Part shown: one piece after another, positions 17,767-27,705 of the stretch | Layout: each line of letters opens with the position of its first letter | Position numbering within the stretch: the first letter of the stretch is position 1 | Assembly: GCF_014642735.1 (NCBI RefSeq) | Contig: NZ_BMIV01000003.1 | Location: 241,846 to 305,845 of the forward strand | Origin: Paracoccus acridae | Lineage (GTDB): Bacteria > Pseudomonadota > Alphaproteobacteria > Rhodobacterales > Rhodobacteraceae | DNA: 64,000 nt | Direction: 5' to 3' | The notes under the pieces: model-generated | The model's input: the letters and a program-made list of their open reading frames with translations, nothing else | Databases searched by the model: none | What the model was told of the DNA's origin: nothing | Made by a program: the position numbers and the translations under genes

Positions 17767-18861
17767 TTAAGCGTCCATCAGGCCGGGGTTGAGGATGCCC
17801 GCCGGGTCGAAGCTGCGGCGCAGCCCGTCCTGAAGCCGCGCGACGGCAGGGGGCAGCGGCGGGAAGGCCGGGCCTTCCGCGCCCTCGCGGCGGACCAGCG
17901 TGGCATAGGGGGCAAGGGCGCGCGGGTTGCCGGGGCCATGATACCAGATCAGGCCGCCCCCCCAGTCCAGCGAGCAGTCCCCGCCCATTCTCCGCAAGCG
18001 GTCGCAAAGGCCGGGCGCATCACTGGGCTTGCACAGGATCCGCCACAGCGGGCCGCCGCCGGCGAAATGCGCCACGTCGCGGATGGCTTGCCAAGGGGCC
18101 TCGTCCATCACCTCGGGGCGGTGGTCCGCCAGCAGGGCCAGCAGACGGTCGCGGCGATAGGCAAGCTGGCCATCCAGCCCCTCGATCCGCAGATAGGCCG
18201 CGCCGCCGACATGGGCCGCGCCCGACACCTCATAGGGGGTGGACAAAGCCGTCGTGAAGATGCGCAGGGCGATGTCCTCGGTCACGCCGGGAAAGGCCAG
18301 GGTCGTGCGGGCGGGCAGCAGCGGCAGGGTCTTCAGCACCACCTCGGTCAGGACGGCGAGGGTGCCGTGCGATCCGGCCAGCAGCTTGGACAGATCCAGG
18401 CCGGTGACGTTCTTCATCACCCGTCCGCCGTTCTTCAGGATGCGTCCGCGACCATCGACAAAACGCACCCCCAGCAGGTGATCGCGGCAGGCCCCGACCA
18501 GAAGGCGGCGCGGGCCGCTGGCATTGGCGGCGACGGTGCCGCCCAGGGTGGGCGTGCCGTTGCCCCCCAGGACGGGGCGCATGTCGGGCGGCTCGAAGGC
18601 CAGGGCCTGGCCTTCCGCGGCCAGCATCCGTTCGATCTCGGGCAATGGTGTGCCGGGACGGGCGATCAGCGTCATCTCGCCCGGGGAATAGGTCACGACG
18701 CCGGACAGGCGCGACAGCGACAGGGTTTCGCCGGCCGCGCGGTTTTCGACCCGCGTGCCGCCGCCCGTGAGGCGCAGGGGGGTGCGCCGGGCATGGCAAT
18801 CGGCCAGGACTTCCGCGACTTCGGCCTCGGTCGCGGGGGCAAGATCCAGGGCGACGCTCAT
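17767..18861 (-). CDS. glcE: Glycolate oxidase FAD-binding subunit
   Basis: A 364-residue PCMH-type FAD-binding protein, partner of GlcD in oxidising glycolate to glyoxylate. The FAD domain shows PLRLTGGGTRVEN, the RPGTPLPEIERML segment, LGGNGTPTLGGTVAANASGPRRL and FVDGRGRILKNGGRVMKNVTGLDLSKLLAGSHGTLAVLTE. Start ATG at 18861 overlaps the glcD stop by four bases. Much longer open frames on this strand reach past 20 kb but belong to the wrong frame of glcD. Confidence 0.93.
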   Translation of the reverse strand: MSVALDLAPATEAEVAEVLADCHARRTPLRLTGGGTRVENRAAGETLSLSRLSGVVTYSPGEMTLIARPGTPLPEIERMLAAEGQALAFEPPDMRPVLGGNGTPTLGGTVAANASGPRRLLVGACRDHLLGVRFVDGRGRILKNGGRVMKNVTGLDLSKLLAGSHGTLAVLTEVVLKTLPLLPARTTLAFPGVTEDIALRIFTTALSTPYEVSGAAHVGGAAYLRIEGLDGQLAYRRDRLLALLADHRPEVMDEAPWQAIRDVAHFAGGGPLWRILCKPSDAPGLCDRLRRMGGDCSLDWGGGLIWYHGPGNPRALAPYATLVRREGAEGPAFPPLPPAVARLQDGLRRSFDPAGILNPGLMDA

Positions 18862-20306
18862 TCCGCAGCCCTCGCGCGGTGGGCGGCGCTGGCGTCCAGC
18901 GGAAAGACCTTGGCGGGGTTCAGAAGCCAGCCGGGGTCGAAGACATCCTTCACCTGCATCTGGATCGCCAGGTCGTCGGGCGCATACTGGTCCCCCATCA
19001 GGTCGCGCTTTTCCACGCCCACGCCATGTTCGCCGGTCAGGCAGCCGCCGACCTCGACGCACAGGCGCAGGATGTCGAAGCCGAAGGCCTCGGCCCGGGC
19101 CAGGTCGCCGGGCTTGTTGGCGTTGAACAGGATCAGAGGATGCATGTTGCCGTCGCCCGCGTGAAAGACATTCGCGACCTCCAGCCCGTGCTGGCGGGAC
19201 AGTTCGCCGATTCGGCGCAGGGTATAGGGCAACTGGCCCACGGGAACGGTGCCGTCCAGGCAGATGTAGTCGCCCAAGCGCCCCATCGCGCCGAAGGCCG
19301 ACTTGCGGCCCTTCCAGATCGCCAGCGCCTCGTCGGCATTGCGGCTTTCGCGGAACTCGACGGGGTTCAGGGCGTCGGCGATGGCGCGAATGCGGGCGAT
19401 CTGGTCGTCGATCTCGGCCTTGGACCCCTCGACCTCGACGATCAGGACGGCGGGGCAATCGGGGTATCCGGCCTTGGCGAAGGCCTCGACCGCGCGCAGG
19501 CAGGGTTCGTCCATGTATTCGATGGCGACCGGCAGCACGCCGGACCGGATGATGTTGGCCACGCATTCGCCCGCGACCTCGGGGGAATCGAAGCCGATCA
19601 GCACGGGCCGCGCGCCTTCGGGGCGGGGCAGGATGCGCAGGGTCGCCTCGGTCACGACGCCAAGCTGGCCTTCGGACCCGCACAGCACGCCCAGCAGGTC
19701 CAGGCCCGCAGGGCCAAGTTCCGGCCCGCCCAGTTCCACGACCTCTCCGGTCGTCAGGACCACGGTCGCGCCCAGAAGGTTGTTGGTGGTGACCCCGTAT
19801 TTCAGGCAATGCGCCCCGCCCGAGTTCATCGCGATATTGCCCGCAATGGTGCAGGCCAGTTGCGAGGACGGGTCGGGCGCATAGAAGAAGCCGTATGGTT
19901 CCAGTTCCGCGCTGACCGACAGGTTGGTCACGCCGGTCTGGACGCGGATGAAGCGGTTGTCCGTGTCGATCTCCAGCACCTCGCGCAGGCGCATGGTGCC
20001 CAGGATCACGCAATCTGCCGTGGGCAGCGCGCCCCCCGCAAGCGAGGTGCCCGCCCCGCGCGGGACCACCGGCACGCCCATCTGGCCGCAGATGCGCATG
20101 GCGGCCGCGACCTCGGCCGTGCTGCGCGGCAGGACCACGGCCAGCGGCGGGCAACGGTATGCCGTCAGCGCGTCGCATTCATAGGCGCGGGTTTCCTGGG
20201 GATCGTCGATCACCGCGTCCGGGGGCAGGACGGCGCGCAGGGCGGCGACGATCTGCGGACCCCGGGCGATGACCCCCGCATCGGGTGTCGGCATGGCGAT
20301 GGACAT
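18858..20306 (-). CDS. glcD: Glycolate oxidase catalytic FAD subunit
   Basis: At 482 residues this is the larger flavin subunit of glycolate oxidase (FAD-linked oxidase, GlcD/D-lactate dehydrogenase family). The FAD site reads PVVPRGAGTSLAGGALPTADCV, followed by ITNLSV-like VQTGVTNLSVSAELEPYGFFYAPDPSSQLACTIAGN. The C-terminal cap has GDGNMHPLILFN and EHGVGVEKRDLM, both conserved in this family. ATG at 20306 has a clear GGAGG at proper spacing. It leads the glcDEF operon and is divergent from a FadR-type regulator, an arrangement like E. coli glcC/glcDEF. Confidence 0.95.
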   Translation of the reverse strand: MSIAMPTPDAGVIARGPQIVAALRAVLPPDAVIDDPQETRAYECDALTAYRCPPLAVVLPRSTAEVAAAMRICGQMGVPVVPRGAGTSLAGGALPTADCVILGTMRLREVLEIDTDNRFIRVQTGVTNLSVSAELEPYGFFYAPDPSSQLACTIAGNIAMNSGGAHCLKYGVTTNNLLGATVVLTTGEVVELGGPELGPAGLDLLGVLCGSEGQLGVVTEATLRILPRPEGARPVLIGFDSPEVAGECVANIIRSGVLPVAIEYMDEPCLRAVEAFAKAGYPDCPAVLIVEVEGSKAEIDDQIARIRAIADALNPVEFRESRNADEALAIWKGRKSAFGAMGRLGDYICLDGTVPVGQLPYTLRRIGELSRQHGLEVANVFHAGDGNMHPLILFNANKPGDLARAEAFGFDILRLCVEVGGCLTGEHGVGVEKRDLMGDQYAPDDLAIQMQVKDVFDPGWLLNPAKVFPLDASAAHRARAAE

Positions 20307-20328
20307 GGCTTTGCCTCCGTGTTCGGGC

Positions 20329-20361
20329 CTTGGTAAAATAAATTGACCAAGCCTGTCAATT
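20329..20361. promoter_or_regulatory. Two overlapping inverted repeats, candidate GntR operator for glcDEF
   Basis: In the 89-base gap between glcD and the divergent GntR gene lie CTTGGT-N11-ACCAAG (20329-20351) and AATTGAC-N7-GTCAATT (20341-20361), sharing the AATTGACCAAG core. TTGGT/ACCAA half-sites are typical of FadR-subfamily regulators such as PdhR and LldR. The position suits joint control of both divergent transcripts. Binding by the neighbouring regulator is an inference. Confidence 0.5.
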
Positions 20362-20395
20362 GCGATGAAATGGGCGCGACACTAGGGTTCTTGCC

Positions 20396-21172
20396 ATGAC
20401 CGACTTTTCCATCCGCCCCGAACGCGCGGCCGAGGCCGTGGCGCGGCATATCGAGACGCTGATCCTTGAAGGATCGCTGGCCCCCGACGAAGGGCTTCTG
20501 CCGGAACGCGATCTTGCGGCGCGGCTGAACGTGTCGCGTCCGACGCTGCGGGACGGGCTGCGGATCCTGCAGGATCGGGGGCTGCTGACGGGCGAAAAGG
20601 GACGCGGGTTGCGGGTGGCGGCCTTGGGCCGGGCGGCGATCACCGACCCGCTGATCGCGCTTCTGGCCGACCACCCCGAAGTCGAGGACGATTACCTGGA
20701 TTTCCGGGACGTGGTCGAAAGCCACGCGGCGGGGCTGGCCGCGCTGCGGGCCACGGAACTGGATCGCGATCGCATTGCCGCAGCCCTTGACGCGATCGAG
20801 GCCGCCCATGCCGCCGCCAATCCCGCCGACGAGGCCGAGGCCGACGCCGCCCTGCACCAGGCGATCTATGAGGCGAGCCACAACCTTGTCCTTTTGCAGA
20901 TCATGCGGGCGCTGTCGGGCAACCTGCGCAGCAACGTGGCGCGGAACAGGGGGCGGATGTTCACCTTGCACCGGATCCGCGACCATCTGCGCGACCAGCA
21001 CCGCGCCATCGGCCTGGCGATCCTGTCGGGCGATCCCGATGCCGCCCGGAGCGCTGCCCATGCGCATCTGGCCTATGTCCGCAAGGCCGCCCGCGACATC
21101 GCCGAATCGCAGGCCCATGACGAAACCGCCCGCCGCCGTCAGTCCGGCGGGGGTTTGGGGCAAAGACGATGA
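20396..21172 (+). CDS. FadR/GntR-family regulator of the glycolate genes (GlcC-like)
   Basis: 258 residues. The N-terminal winged helix reads LLPERDLAARLNVSRPTLRDGLRILQDRGLL (about 35-66), and the C-terminal all-helical FCD ligand domain begins near DYLDFRDVVESHAAGLAA and has the metal-binding-type residues D...H...H typical of FCD (for example ALHQAIYEASHN and DQHRAI). It is divergent from glcDEF and overlaps the glycerate kinase gene by four bases. Glycolate or glyoxylate as effector is inferred from the neighbours. Confidence 0.87.
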   Translation: MTDFSIRPERAAEAVARHIETLILEGSLAPDEGLLPERDLAARLNVSRPTLRDGLRILQDRGLLTGEKGRGLRVAALGRAAITDPLIALLADHPEVEDDYLDFRDVVESHAAGLAALRATELDRDRIAAALDAIEAAHAAANPADEAEADAALHQAIYEASHNLVLLQIMRALSGNLRSNVARNRGRMFTLHRIRDHLRDQHRAIGLAILSGDPDAARSAAHAHLAYVRKAARDIAESQAHDETARRRQSGGGLGQRR

Positions 21173-22425
21173 ACCCCGTGACCGATCCCGCCGCCTTCCT
21201 GCGCGGCCTGTTCGACCGCGCCGTCCAGGCCGCCGATCCCATGCGGATGCTGGCGGCCCATCTGCCGCCCAGGCCGTCCGGCCGGGTCGTGGTCGTCGGC
21301 GCGGGCAAGGCCAGCGCGCGCATGGCCGAGGCCGTGGAAGCCGCCTGGGGGCCCTGCGAAGGCCTGGTCATCACCCGCCATGGCCATGCCCGCCCTTGCC
21401 AGGGCATCGAGATCGTCGAGGCTTCCCATCCCGTCCCCGATGAGGCGGGCGCGCAGGCCACGCTGCGGATGCTGTCGCTGCTGGACGGCCTGGGGCAGGA
21501 CGACTTTGTGCTGGCGCTGATCTCGGGCGGAGCCTCGGCGCTGCTGTGCGCCCCGGCCCAGGGCCTGACCCTGGCGGAAAAGCAGGCGGTGAATGCCGCG
21601 CTGTTGGCTTCGGGGGCGCCGATCGGGGCCATGAACACGGTGCGCAAGCATCTGTCCCGCGTGAAGGGCGGGCAACTGGCCGCCGCCGCATGGCCCGCGC
21701 GGATGCTGACGCTGATGATTTCCGACGTGCCGGGCGACGATCCGGGGGTGATCGGATCGGGGCCGACGGTCGGCGATCCGTCCACCCCTGCTGACGCCCG
21801 CGCGGTGCTGGATCGCTGGGGCATCCCGCAGTCGCCAAGCCTGGCCCGCGTTCTGGAAGGGGGCAGCGGGGTGGTCCCGCCCGGCGATCCGCGCCTGTCG
21901 CGGGTCGAAAACCGCATCATCGCCGCCCCCGCCCAATCGCTGCAAGCCGCCGCCGACCTGGCCCGCGACCTGGGCTGCGCGGTCGAAACCCTGGGCGATT
22001 CGCTGGAAGGCGAGGCGAGGGAGGTGGCGGCGGATCATGCCCGGCTGGCCCTGGCGCGACAGGCCGCGCGCCGGCCGGGCGATTCGCCCCTGGTGATCCT
22101 GTCGGGGGGTGAACTGACCGTGACCCGCCGGGGCGACGGCCTGGGCGGGCCGAATGCCGAATATTGCCTGGCCCTGGCCCTGGCCCTGGACGGCGCGCCG
22201 AATCTTCATGCCCTGGCCTGCGACACCGATGGGGTGGATGGCGCGGCGGATGTCGCGGGGGCGCTGATTTCGCCCCGGACCTTGACGTCGATCCCCCCCG
22301 CCCAAGCCAGGCTTGCGCTGGACCGGAACGATGCGCACGGGTTTTTCGCAGCCCTCGGGGCGCAGGTGGTGACCGGACCCACCTTGACCAATGTGAACGA
22401 TTTCAGGGTCATGTTGATATTGTGA
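21169..22425 (+). CDS. Glycerate 2-kinase / MOFRL family (TtuD/GckA type)
   Basis: 418 residues. The N-terminal DUF4147 (GckA) domain reads VVVVGAGKASARMAEAVE, followed by ALISGGASALLCAPA and NTVRKHLSRVKGGQLA. The C-terminal MOFRL domain contains ILSGGELTVT, GGPNAEYCLALAL and ACDTDGVDGAADVAGALI. Members phosphorylate D-glycerate to 2-phosphoglycerate; older annotations call them hydroxypyruvate reductase. Downstream of the GlcC-like gene in one transcript, it would finish glycolate use: glycolate to glyoxylate (GlcDEF), then via glycerate to central metabolism. Glyoxylate carboligase and tartronate semialdehyde reductase are not in this window. Confidence 0.9.
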   Translation: MNPVTDPAAFLRGLFDRAVQAADPMRMLAAHLPPRPSGRVVVVGAGKASARMAEAVEAAWGPCEGLVITRHGHARPCQGIEIVEASHPVPDEAGAQATLRMLSLLDGLGQDDFVLALISGGASALLCAPAQGLTLAEKQAVNAALLASGAPIGAMNTVRKHLSRVKGGQLAAAAWPARMLTLMISDVPGDDPGVIGSGPTVGDPSTPADARAVLDRWGIPQSPSLARVLEGGSGVVPPGDPRLSRVENRIIAAPAQSLQAAADLARDLGCAVETLGDSLEGEAREVAADHARLALARQAARRPGDSPLVILSGGELTVTRRGDGLGGPNAEYCLALALALDGAPNLHALACDTDGVDGAADVAGALISPRTLTSIPPAQARLALDRNDAHGFFAALGAQVVTGPTLTNVNDFRVMLIL

Positions 22426-22591
22426 CAAATGCGACGGGCATTGCCGCGCAAGTTTCCTGCACAACTGCGTTTTGAGGGCGGAAATGTCGTCTGGTTGACA
22501 CTTCGTGCCAGACAAAAGGACTATCAGTCTAAGGGCGCAGTCGTGGTGCGCTGCAAGATTATGGTTGAGTGCGAGTTACGGCTATCCCGTT

Positions 22592-22606
22592 GCATCATGT
22601 TGATGC
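22592..22606. promoter_or_regulatory. Short inverted repeat upstream of the Crp/Fnr gene
   Basis: GCATCA-TGT-TGATGC lies 83 bases before the chosen Crp/Fnr start, inside a 263-base gap that otherwise shows no gene. It is not a standard FNR box (TTGAT-N4-ATCAA) or Crp box. It could be an autoregulatory site. Confidence 0.3.
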
Positions 22607-22688
22607 GGTGCCCCTTGGGGCCGGGATAGCCATTTTTACGTTCCATTCATGGTCCACTTTGGTTTACTGGCACTCAGCCCCGTTGCCG

Positions 22689-23375
22689 ATGGACCTGTCC
22701 GCGATGATTGATCCGCACGATTTCGCCCATCTGTTCCAGGCCCCGATCCTGACAGGTCTGACACGGGACCAGAAATACGCGCTGCTGTCGGCCTGCACCT
22801 CTCGCCTCGTGAAGGCCTCGACCCCCATCCTGCGCCAGGGCGAGCCGACCACCGGCAGCTATTTCATCGCCTCGGGCCGGGTCGAGGTCTGCTATGTCGA
22901 CAGTTCGGGCAATCAGGTGATCATCCACATCGCCACCGCGGGCGAGATGCTGGGCGAGGTCGAGGCCCTGTCGGGTCGGCCCTGCGCGGCCGGCTGCGTC
23001 ACCCTGACCGATACGACGGTGCTGTTCTGTCCCGCCAAGGCGCTTTACACCCATGTCCCGCCGCAGATCCTGATCCCCAACCTGTGCACGCTGCTGCACG
23101 ACCGGCTGATGCGGGAAAACCGCAACCGCACGGCGGATCATTACTATACCGCCGACCAGCGGATGCGGCTGTACCTGCGCCAGTTGACCGGCGATTCGGA
23201 CGATGCGGTGCGCATCAGCCAGTCGCAGCTTGGCGTGGTCATCGGCTGTTCGCGCCAGACCGTCAACAAGATGCTGGGCGAATTGCGCGACGCCGGCATC
23301 ATCGAAATGGGCCGCAGCGCCGTCCGCGTGCTGGACCGGACGCGGCTGGCGGACGGGGCGCCGGCGGTCGAATAA
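22689..23375 (+). CDS. Crp/Fnr-family transcriptional regulator
   Basis: 228 residues from ATG at 22689 (MDLSAMIDPHDFAHLF); the frame is open further upstream, but that part does not look like the family. A cyclic-nucleotide-type beta-barrel covers about 20-140 (PILRQGEPTTGSYFIASGRVEVCYVD, GEMLGEVEALSG). The C-terminal HTH reads ISQSQLGVVIGCSRQTVNKMLGELRDAGIIEM. No N-terminal cysteine cluster is present, so it is not an oxygen-sensing 4Fe-4S FNR. The GE-ALS...R residues of a cAMP pocket are only partly matched. Its stop abuts the convergent PaaK-like gene with no base between. The signal is unknown. Confidence 0.85.
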   Translation: MDLSAMIDPHDFAHLFQAPILTGLTRDQKYALLSACTSRLVKASTPILRQGEPTTGSYFIASGRVEVCYVDSSGNQVIIHIATAGEMLGEVEALSGRPCAAGCVTLTDTTVLFCPAKALYTHVPPQILIPNLCTLLHDRLMRENRNRTADHYYTADQRMRLYLRQLTGDSDDAVRISQSQLGVVIGCSRQTVNKMLGELRDAGIIEMGRSAVRVLDRTRLADGAPAVE

Positions 23376-24557
23376 TCATCGCAGGTCGGCGATGACCCGG
23401 CCGTCATTGGGCAGGCTGCCCGGCGCCACCACCTCGACCGAGCCTTTCAGGCGGGTGATCTCGGCCAGTCTTTCCGACAACGCGGCGGCGGCGCTGCTGT
23501 CGGGATGTTCCGCCAGCAGGTGCATCCGGTCCTGTTCGCCGCTGCGGCTGATTTCCAGGCGCAGGCGCCCGCAGCCCGGGACCGCGCGGCCGATGGCCGC
23601 GATCTGTTCGGGGCGCACGAACATGCCCTTGACCTTGGCCGCCTGGTCGGCGCGGCCCATCCAGCCCTTGATGCGGCGCGCGCCCGTCGCGCCGGGGATG
23701 ATGGCCGACATGTCGCCCGTGGCGAAGCGCAGCAGGGGATAGTCGGCGTCAAGCCGCGTCACCACGATCTCGCCCACCTCGCCGTCGGGGACGGGATCGC
23801 CGGTGCCGGGGCGGACGATTTCCACGATCGCGCTGTCATTCAGCACCATGCCCGGCCCGCCATCCTCATAGGCCACGATGCCAAGGTCGGCGGTGCCGTA
23901 GCACTGGCTGACGGCCACGCCGCGCGACGAAAGTTCGGCACGCAGGCTGTCGGGCAGGGCCGCGCCCGTGACCATGCCCACCTGAAGGCAGGACCGGTCC
24001 ACGCCCCCTTCATCCGCCTTGTCCAGGATGATCTTCAGGAAATCCGGCACGCCCACATAGACGCGCGGGCGGTATTGCCGGATCGCCACAAGTTGGTCGG
24101 CGGTGTTGCCGGGACCGGCCGGAATGACCGGGCAGCCCAGGGCCTCGGCCCCGGCCTCGAAGATGAAGGCGGCGGGCGTCAGGTGATAGGAGAAGGTGTT
24201 GAGGATCACGTCGCCCCCCTGCACCCCGGCGGCGGACAGCGCCGCCGCCGATCCCCACCAGTCCGGCCCGCGCCCTTCCGGGTCGAAGATCGGGCCGGGC
24301 GACACGAACAGCCGCCGCAACCCGGATACCGGACCGCCCGTCAGCCCGCCGAAGGGCGCATCCTTGCCCTGCAATTCGACCAGATCCGACTTGCGCAGCA
24401 CCGGCAGGCGCGCGAGGTCGGCCAGGCTGTCCAACGGCATTGCAGGCAGGTCCGTCCAGAAGGCTTGGGTGTCGCGCATCCGCGCCAGTTGCGCGTTCAG
24501 GCGGGCAAGCGGGGTCCCCTCGCGCGTGTCGCGGGCGTGGTCAAGATCGACGGTCAT
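23376..24557 (-). CDS. PaaK-like phenylacetate-CoA ligase family enzyme
   Basis: A 393-residue AMP-forming ligase of the PaaK type. Seen are LPVLRKSDLVELQ near the N-terminus, FVSPGPIFDPEG in place of the usual SSGTTG-type P-loop, CYGTADLGIVAYE (the Y-G-x-T/S-E motif region, with D for E), LRFATGDMSAI and IKGWMGRADQAAKVKGMFVRPEQI. It would activate an aryl or acyl carboxylate to its CoA ester. Slightly shorter than PaaK (about 430). Last gene of the liv-type operon, nine bases after livF. The divergent P-loop leaves both activity and substrate uncertain. Confidence 0.8.
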   Translation of the reverse strand: MTVDLDHARDTREGTPLARLNAQLARMRDTQAFWTDLPAMPLDSLADLARLPVLRKSDLVELQGKDAPFGGLTGGPVSGLRRLFVSPGPIFDPEGRGPDWWGSAAALSAAGVQGGDVILNTFSYHLTPAAFIFEAGAEALGCPVIPAGPGNTADQLVAIRQYRPRVYVGVPDFLKIILDKADEGGVDRSCLQVGMVTGAALPDSLRAELSSRGVAVSQCYGTADLGIVAYEDGGPGMVLNDSAIVEIVRPGTGDPVPDGEVGEIVVTRLDADYPLLRFATGDMSAIIPGATGARRIKGWMGRADQAAKVKGMFVRPEQIAAIGRAVPGCGRLRLEISRSGEQDRMHLLAEHPDSSAAAALSERLAEITRLKGSVEVVAPGSLPNDGRVIADLR

Positions 24558-24566
24558 GGGCTTTCC

Positions 24567-25355
<789 letters not shown>

Positions 25356-25359
25356 GGCG

Positions 25360-26589
25360 TCAGTGCTCGGCTGCGTATTTGGCGGCCGATTCCTCGATCA
25401 CCTGGCGGATCAGCTCGGGATAGGCGGCGTGCCATTCGCTGACCGGCACCCATTTCTCGCCGTCCCATTCCGACACCCGGCCTGCGCCGCCGCCCTGGTG
25501 GTCCTCGGCGGTATAGGTGACGGGCGGCATCAGCCCTTCGGCGTCAAAGCCCGCGATCTTCTCGAAGCCTGCCTTCAGCGCGTCGCCGGTCAAGGGCTGG
25601 CCGCCTTCCATGCCCAGGCGCGCGGCCTCGACCGCGACGGCCATGGTGGCGACGCCCAGGTTGTAATAGCTGGTGCCGACATTGGCCTGGTCGCCCGAAC
25701 CCTTGCCCGCGTCGATGACCTTTTCCTGGATGCGCTGGATGATCGGATGGTCGGTGCCCGAGGCCGTGGCCTCGAAGCGCTTCACGCCCTTCATCTGCGG
25801 GCCCACGTTGGCGGCATCGGTTTCGGCCAGCCAGATCACCGAATGGATCTGTTCGGGGCGGATGCCGTTCTGGATGGCGGTGCGGACCGACACGGCCTGA
25901 CCGCCGCCCGCGCCCCAGATCAGGACATAATCGGGGCGGTAACGCCGAACCTCGGACCAGGCGGCGGATTGCTCGTTGCCGGGGCTGGCATAGGGGAAGG
26001 CCTGGAACTCGAACTTTTCCTGTTCGGAGAGGGCCTGCAGGATCGGGCCGGGTTCGCGGCCGAAGGGGCTGTCGATATGGACGATGGCGATCTTCTTGCC
26101 TTCCAGCCCGCCGGTTTCCTTCATGTGTTCGATCAGGGCCGCGGCCTGCGCCCAATAGGTCGCGAACATCGGAAAGACATAGGGGAAGACCGTGCCGTCG
26201 GAGGCGTCGCCGCGCCCGTGGGCGGGGGTGATGACCACGTTCTTGTCGGCCTGCGCCTGGTCCAGGATGGCGGCGGACACGGGCGTGGACAGGAAGTCGA
26301 ACAGAACCGCGCCTTCCTCCTTGGCGCGGTTATAGGCCTCGATCCCGCGCTGCGGCTGGTTGCCGGTGTCGCGCACGATGGCGGTGACGGTATTGCCGTC
26401 GCCCAGCGTGCCTTCGGCGTTCACAAGGGCCAGGTAATCCTGCTGGCCCTGGTTATACTGGCCGGTCACAAAGGTATAAACCGCCGTGAAATCCTGAAGC
26501 AGGCCGAACTTTACGTCCTCGGCGGCCACGGGGGCGGACAGCCCGGCCACCAGGGCCGTCGTCAGCGCCAGCTTGCGCAGAAAGGTCAT
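25360..26589 (-). CDS. Periplasmic substrate-binding protein, branched-chain (LivK) type
   Basis: A 409-residue type I solute-binding protein. The start at 26589 has GGAGG seven bases ahead and a signal peptide MTFLRKLALTTALVAGLSAPVAA. The mature part begins EDVKFGLLQDFTAVYTFVTGQ, unlike true leucine binders (which start with IG/VA...GP), and matches the Peripla_BP_6 group that binds aromatic acids, amides or urea-like ligands. Landmarks: AYNRAKEEGAVLFDFLSTPVSAAI and KKIAIVHIDSPFGREPGP. Fifth gene of the operon. Confidence 0.87.
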   Translation of the reverse strand: MTFLRKLALTTALVAGLSAPVAAEDVKFGLLQDFTAVYTFVTGQYNQGQQDYLALVNAEGTLGDGNTVTAIVRDTGNQPQRGIEAYNRAKEEGAVLFDFLSTPVSAAILDQAQADKNVVITPAHGRGDASDGTVFPYVFPMFATYWAQAAALIEHMKETGGLEGKKIAIVHIDSPFGREPGPILQALSEQEKFEFQAFPYASPGNEQSAAWSEVRRYRPDYVLIWGAGGGQAVSVRTAIQNGIRPEQIHSVIWLAETDAANVGPQMKGVKRFEATASGTDHPIIQRIQEKVIDAGKGSGDQANVGTSYYNLGVATMAVAVEAARLGMEGGQPLTGDALKAGFEKIAGFDAEGLMPPVTYTAEDHQGGGAGRVSEWDGEKWVPVSEWHAAYPELIRQVIEESAAKYAAEH

Positions 26590-26627
26590 GTGTTTTCCTC
26601 CCATGTTATGCGTTCCCCCTCTCAGGG

Positions 26628-27701
26628 TCAGCTTCTGGCGTGGCGGAAGGGCCAGACCAGGAAATACTTGCGGATGTTGTCATAGATCTTGGCCAGGCCC
26701 AGCGGTTCCAGAAGCAGGAAGCCGATGATCATCGCGCCGTAGATCATCAGGGGCAGGTGCGACAGGAAGTTCTGGCTGACCGGCACCCAGCCGGATGCGG
26801 CAAGGCCCGATACCAGGTTGGTCAGGAAGATCGGCGCCAGCAGCACGAAGCCCGCGCCCAGCCAGGATCCGATCACCGATCCCAGGCCCCCCACCAGCAC
26901 CATGGCGACAAGCTGGATGGACACGTTGAAGCCGAACTGTTCCGGCGTCACCGCGCGATAGAAGCAGAAGGCCAGGATCGCGCCCGTCACGCCGCCCATG
27001 AAGGACGAGGTGAAGAAGGCCATCAGCTTGGTCCTGAAGGGATCGACCCCGATCACGGCGGCGGCGAAATCCTTGTCACGAATCGCCACAAGGGCGCGCC
27101 CGAACGAAGTGCGCTTGACGTTCATGAAGAACACCGTCAGCAGCACCGCCCAGCCAAGCGCCAGCCAATAGCGCGCCGAAAGGCTTTCGATGGGAAAGAA
27201 CAGGAAGCTGACCGCAGGCGTGCGCAGGGTCGCGTGCGCGCCCCCGGAAATCGCGGGCACGTTCACCACGACCCAATCGACCAGATATTGCATCGCCAGC
27301 GTGGCCATCACCAGGTAAAGCCCCTTCACCCGCAGCGCCGCGCCCCCGAAGATCGCGCCGATCACCGCCGAGATCAGCCCCGAGAGCAGCAGCGCCAGTT
27401 CGAAGGGCACGCCCGCCCGCACCAGGTGGATCGAGGCATAGGCCCCGATCGCCATCACGGCGGCAAAGCCGAAATGCAGCTGCCCCGCCAGGCCCATCAG
27501 CAGCGTCAGCGACAGCGCGGCCGCCGACCAGATCACCCAGGGCAGGACATAGCTGCCCAGATACAGCGGCGAGACATAGAGCGGCGCGAGAAGCGCCAGC
27601 ACCAGAAGCCCGATCACCAGCCAGCGGTCCGTGGGGATCTTCCACAGCTTGCGGTCGGCCTGATAGCTGGTGTGATACGTCCCCGAGAGGCGATAGAACA
27701 T
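26628..27701 (-). CDS. livM: Branched-chain-type ABC permease LivM
   Basis: A 357-residue polytopic permease. Family signatures seen: LTLLMGLAGQLHFGFAAVMAIGAYA (G-x-x-S/H-F/L-G), VKGLYLVMATLAMQYL, and the cytoplasmic loop SFGRALVAIRDKDFAAAVIGVDPFRTKLMAFFTSSFMGGVTGA. It pairs with LivH, whose gene lies four bases upstream. The N-terminus has about 30 hydrophilic residues before the first helix, longer than usual. Confidence 0.9.
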   Translation of the reverse strand: MFYRLSGTYHTSYQADRKLWKIPTDRWLVIGLLVLALLAPLYVSPLYLGSYVLPWVIWSAAALSLTLLMGLAGQLHFGFAAVMAIGAYASIHLVRAGVPFELALLLSGLISAVIGAIFGGAALRVKGLYLVMATLAMQYLVDWVVVNVPAISGGAHATLRTPAVSFLFFPIESLSARYWLALGWAVLLTVFFMNVKRTSFGRALVAIRDKDFAAAVIGVDPFRTKLMAFFTSSFMGGVTGAILAFCFYRAVTPEQFGFNVSIQLVAMVLVGGLGSVIGSWLGAGFVLLAPIFLTNLVSGLAASGWVPVSQNFLSHLPLMIYGAMIIGFLLLEPLGLAKIYDNIRKYFLVWPFRHARS

Positions 27702-27705
27702 GGCG

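Noticed and set aside
17767..20178. An 803-codon frame covering glcE and much of glcD
   Set aside because: Only the last 364 residues are GlcE; the upstream part is an alternate frame of glcD.
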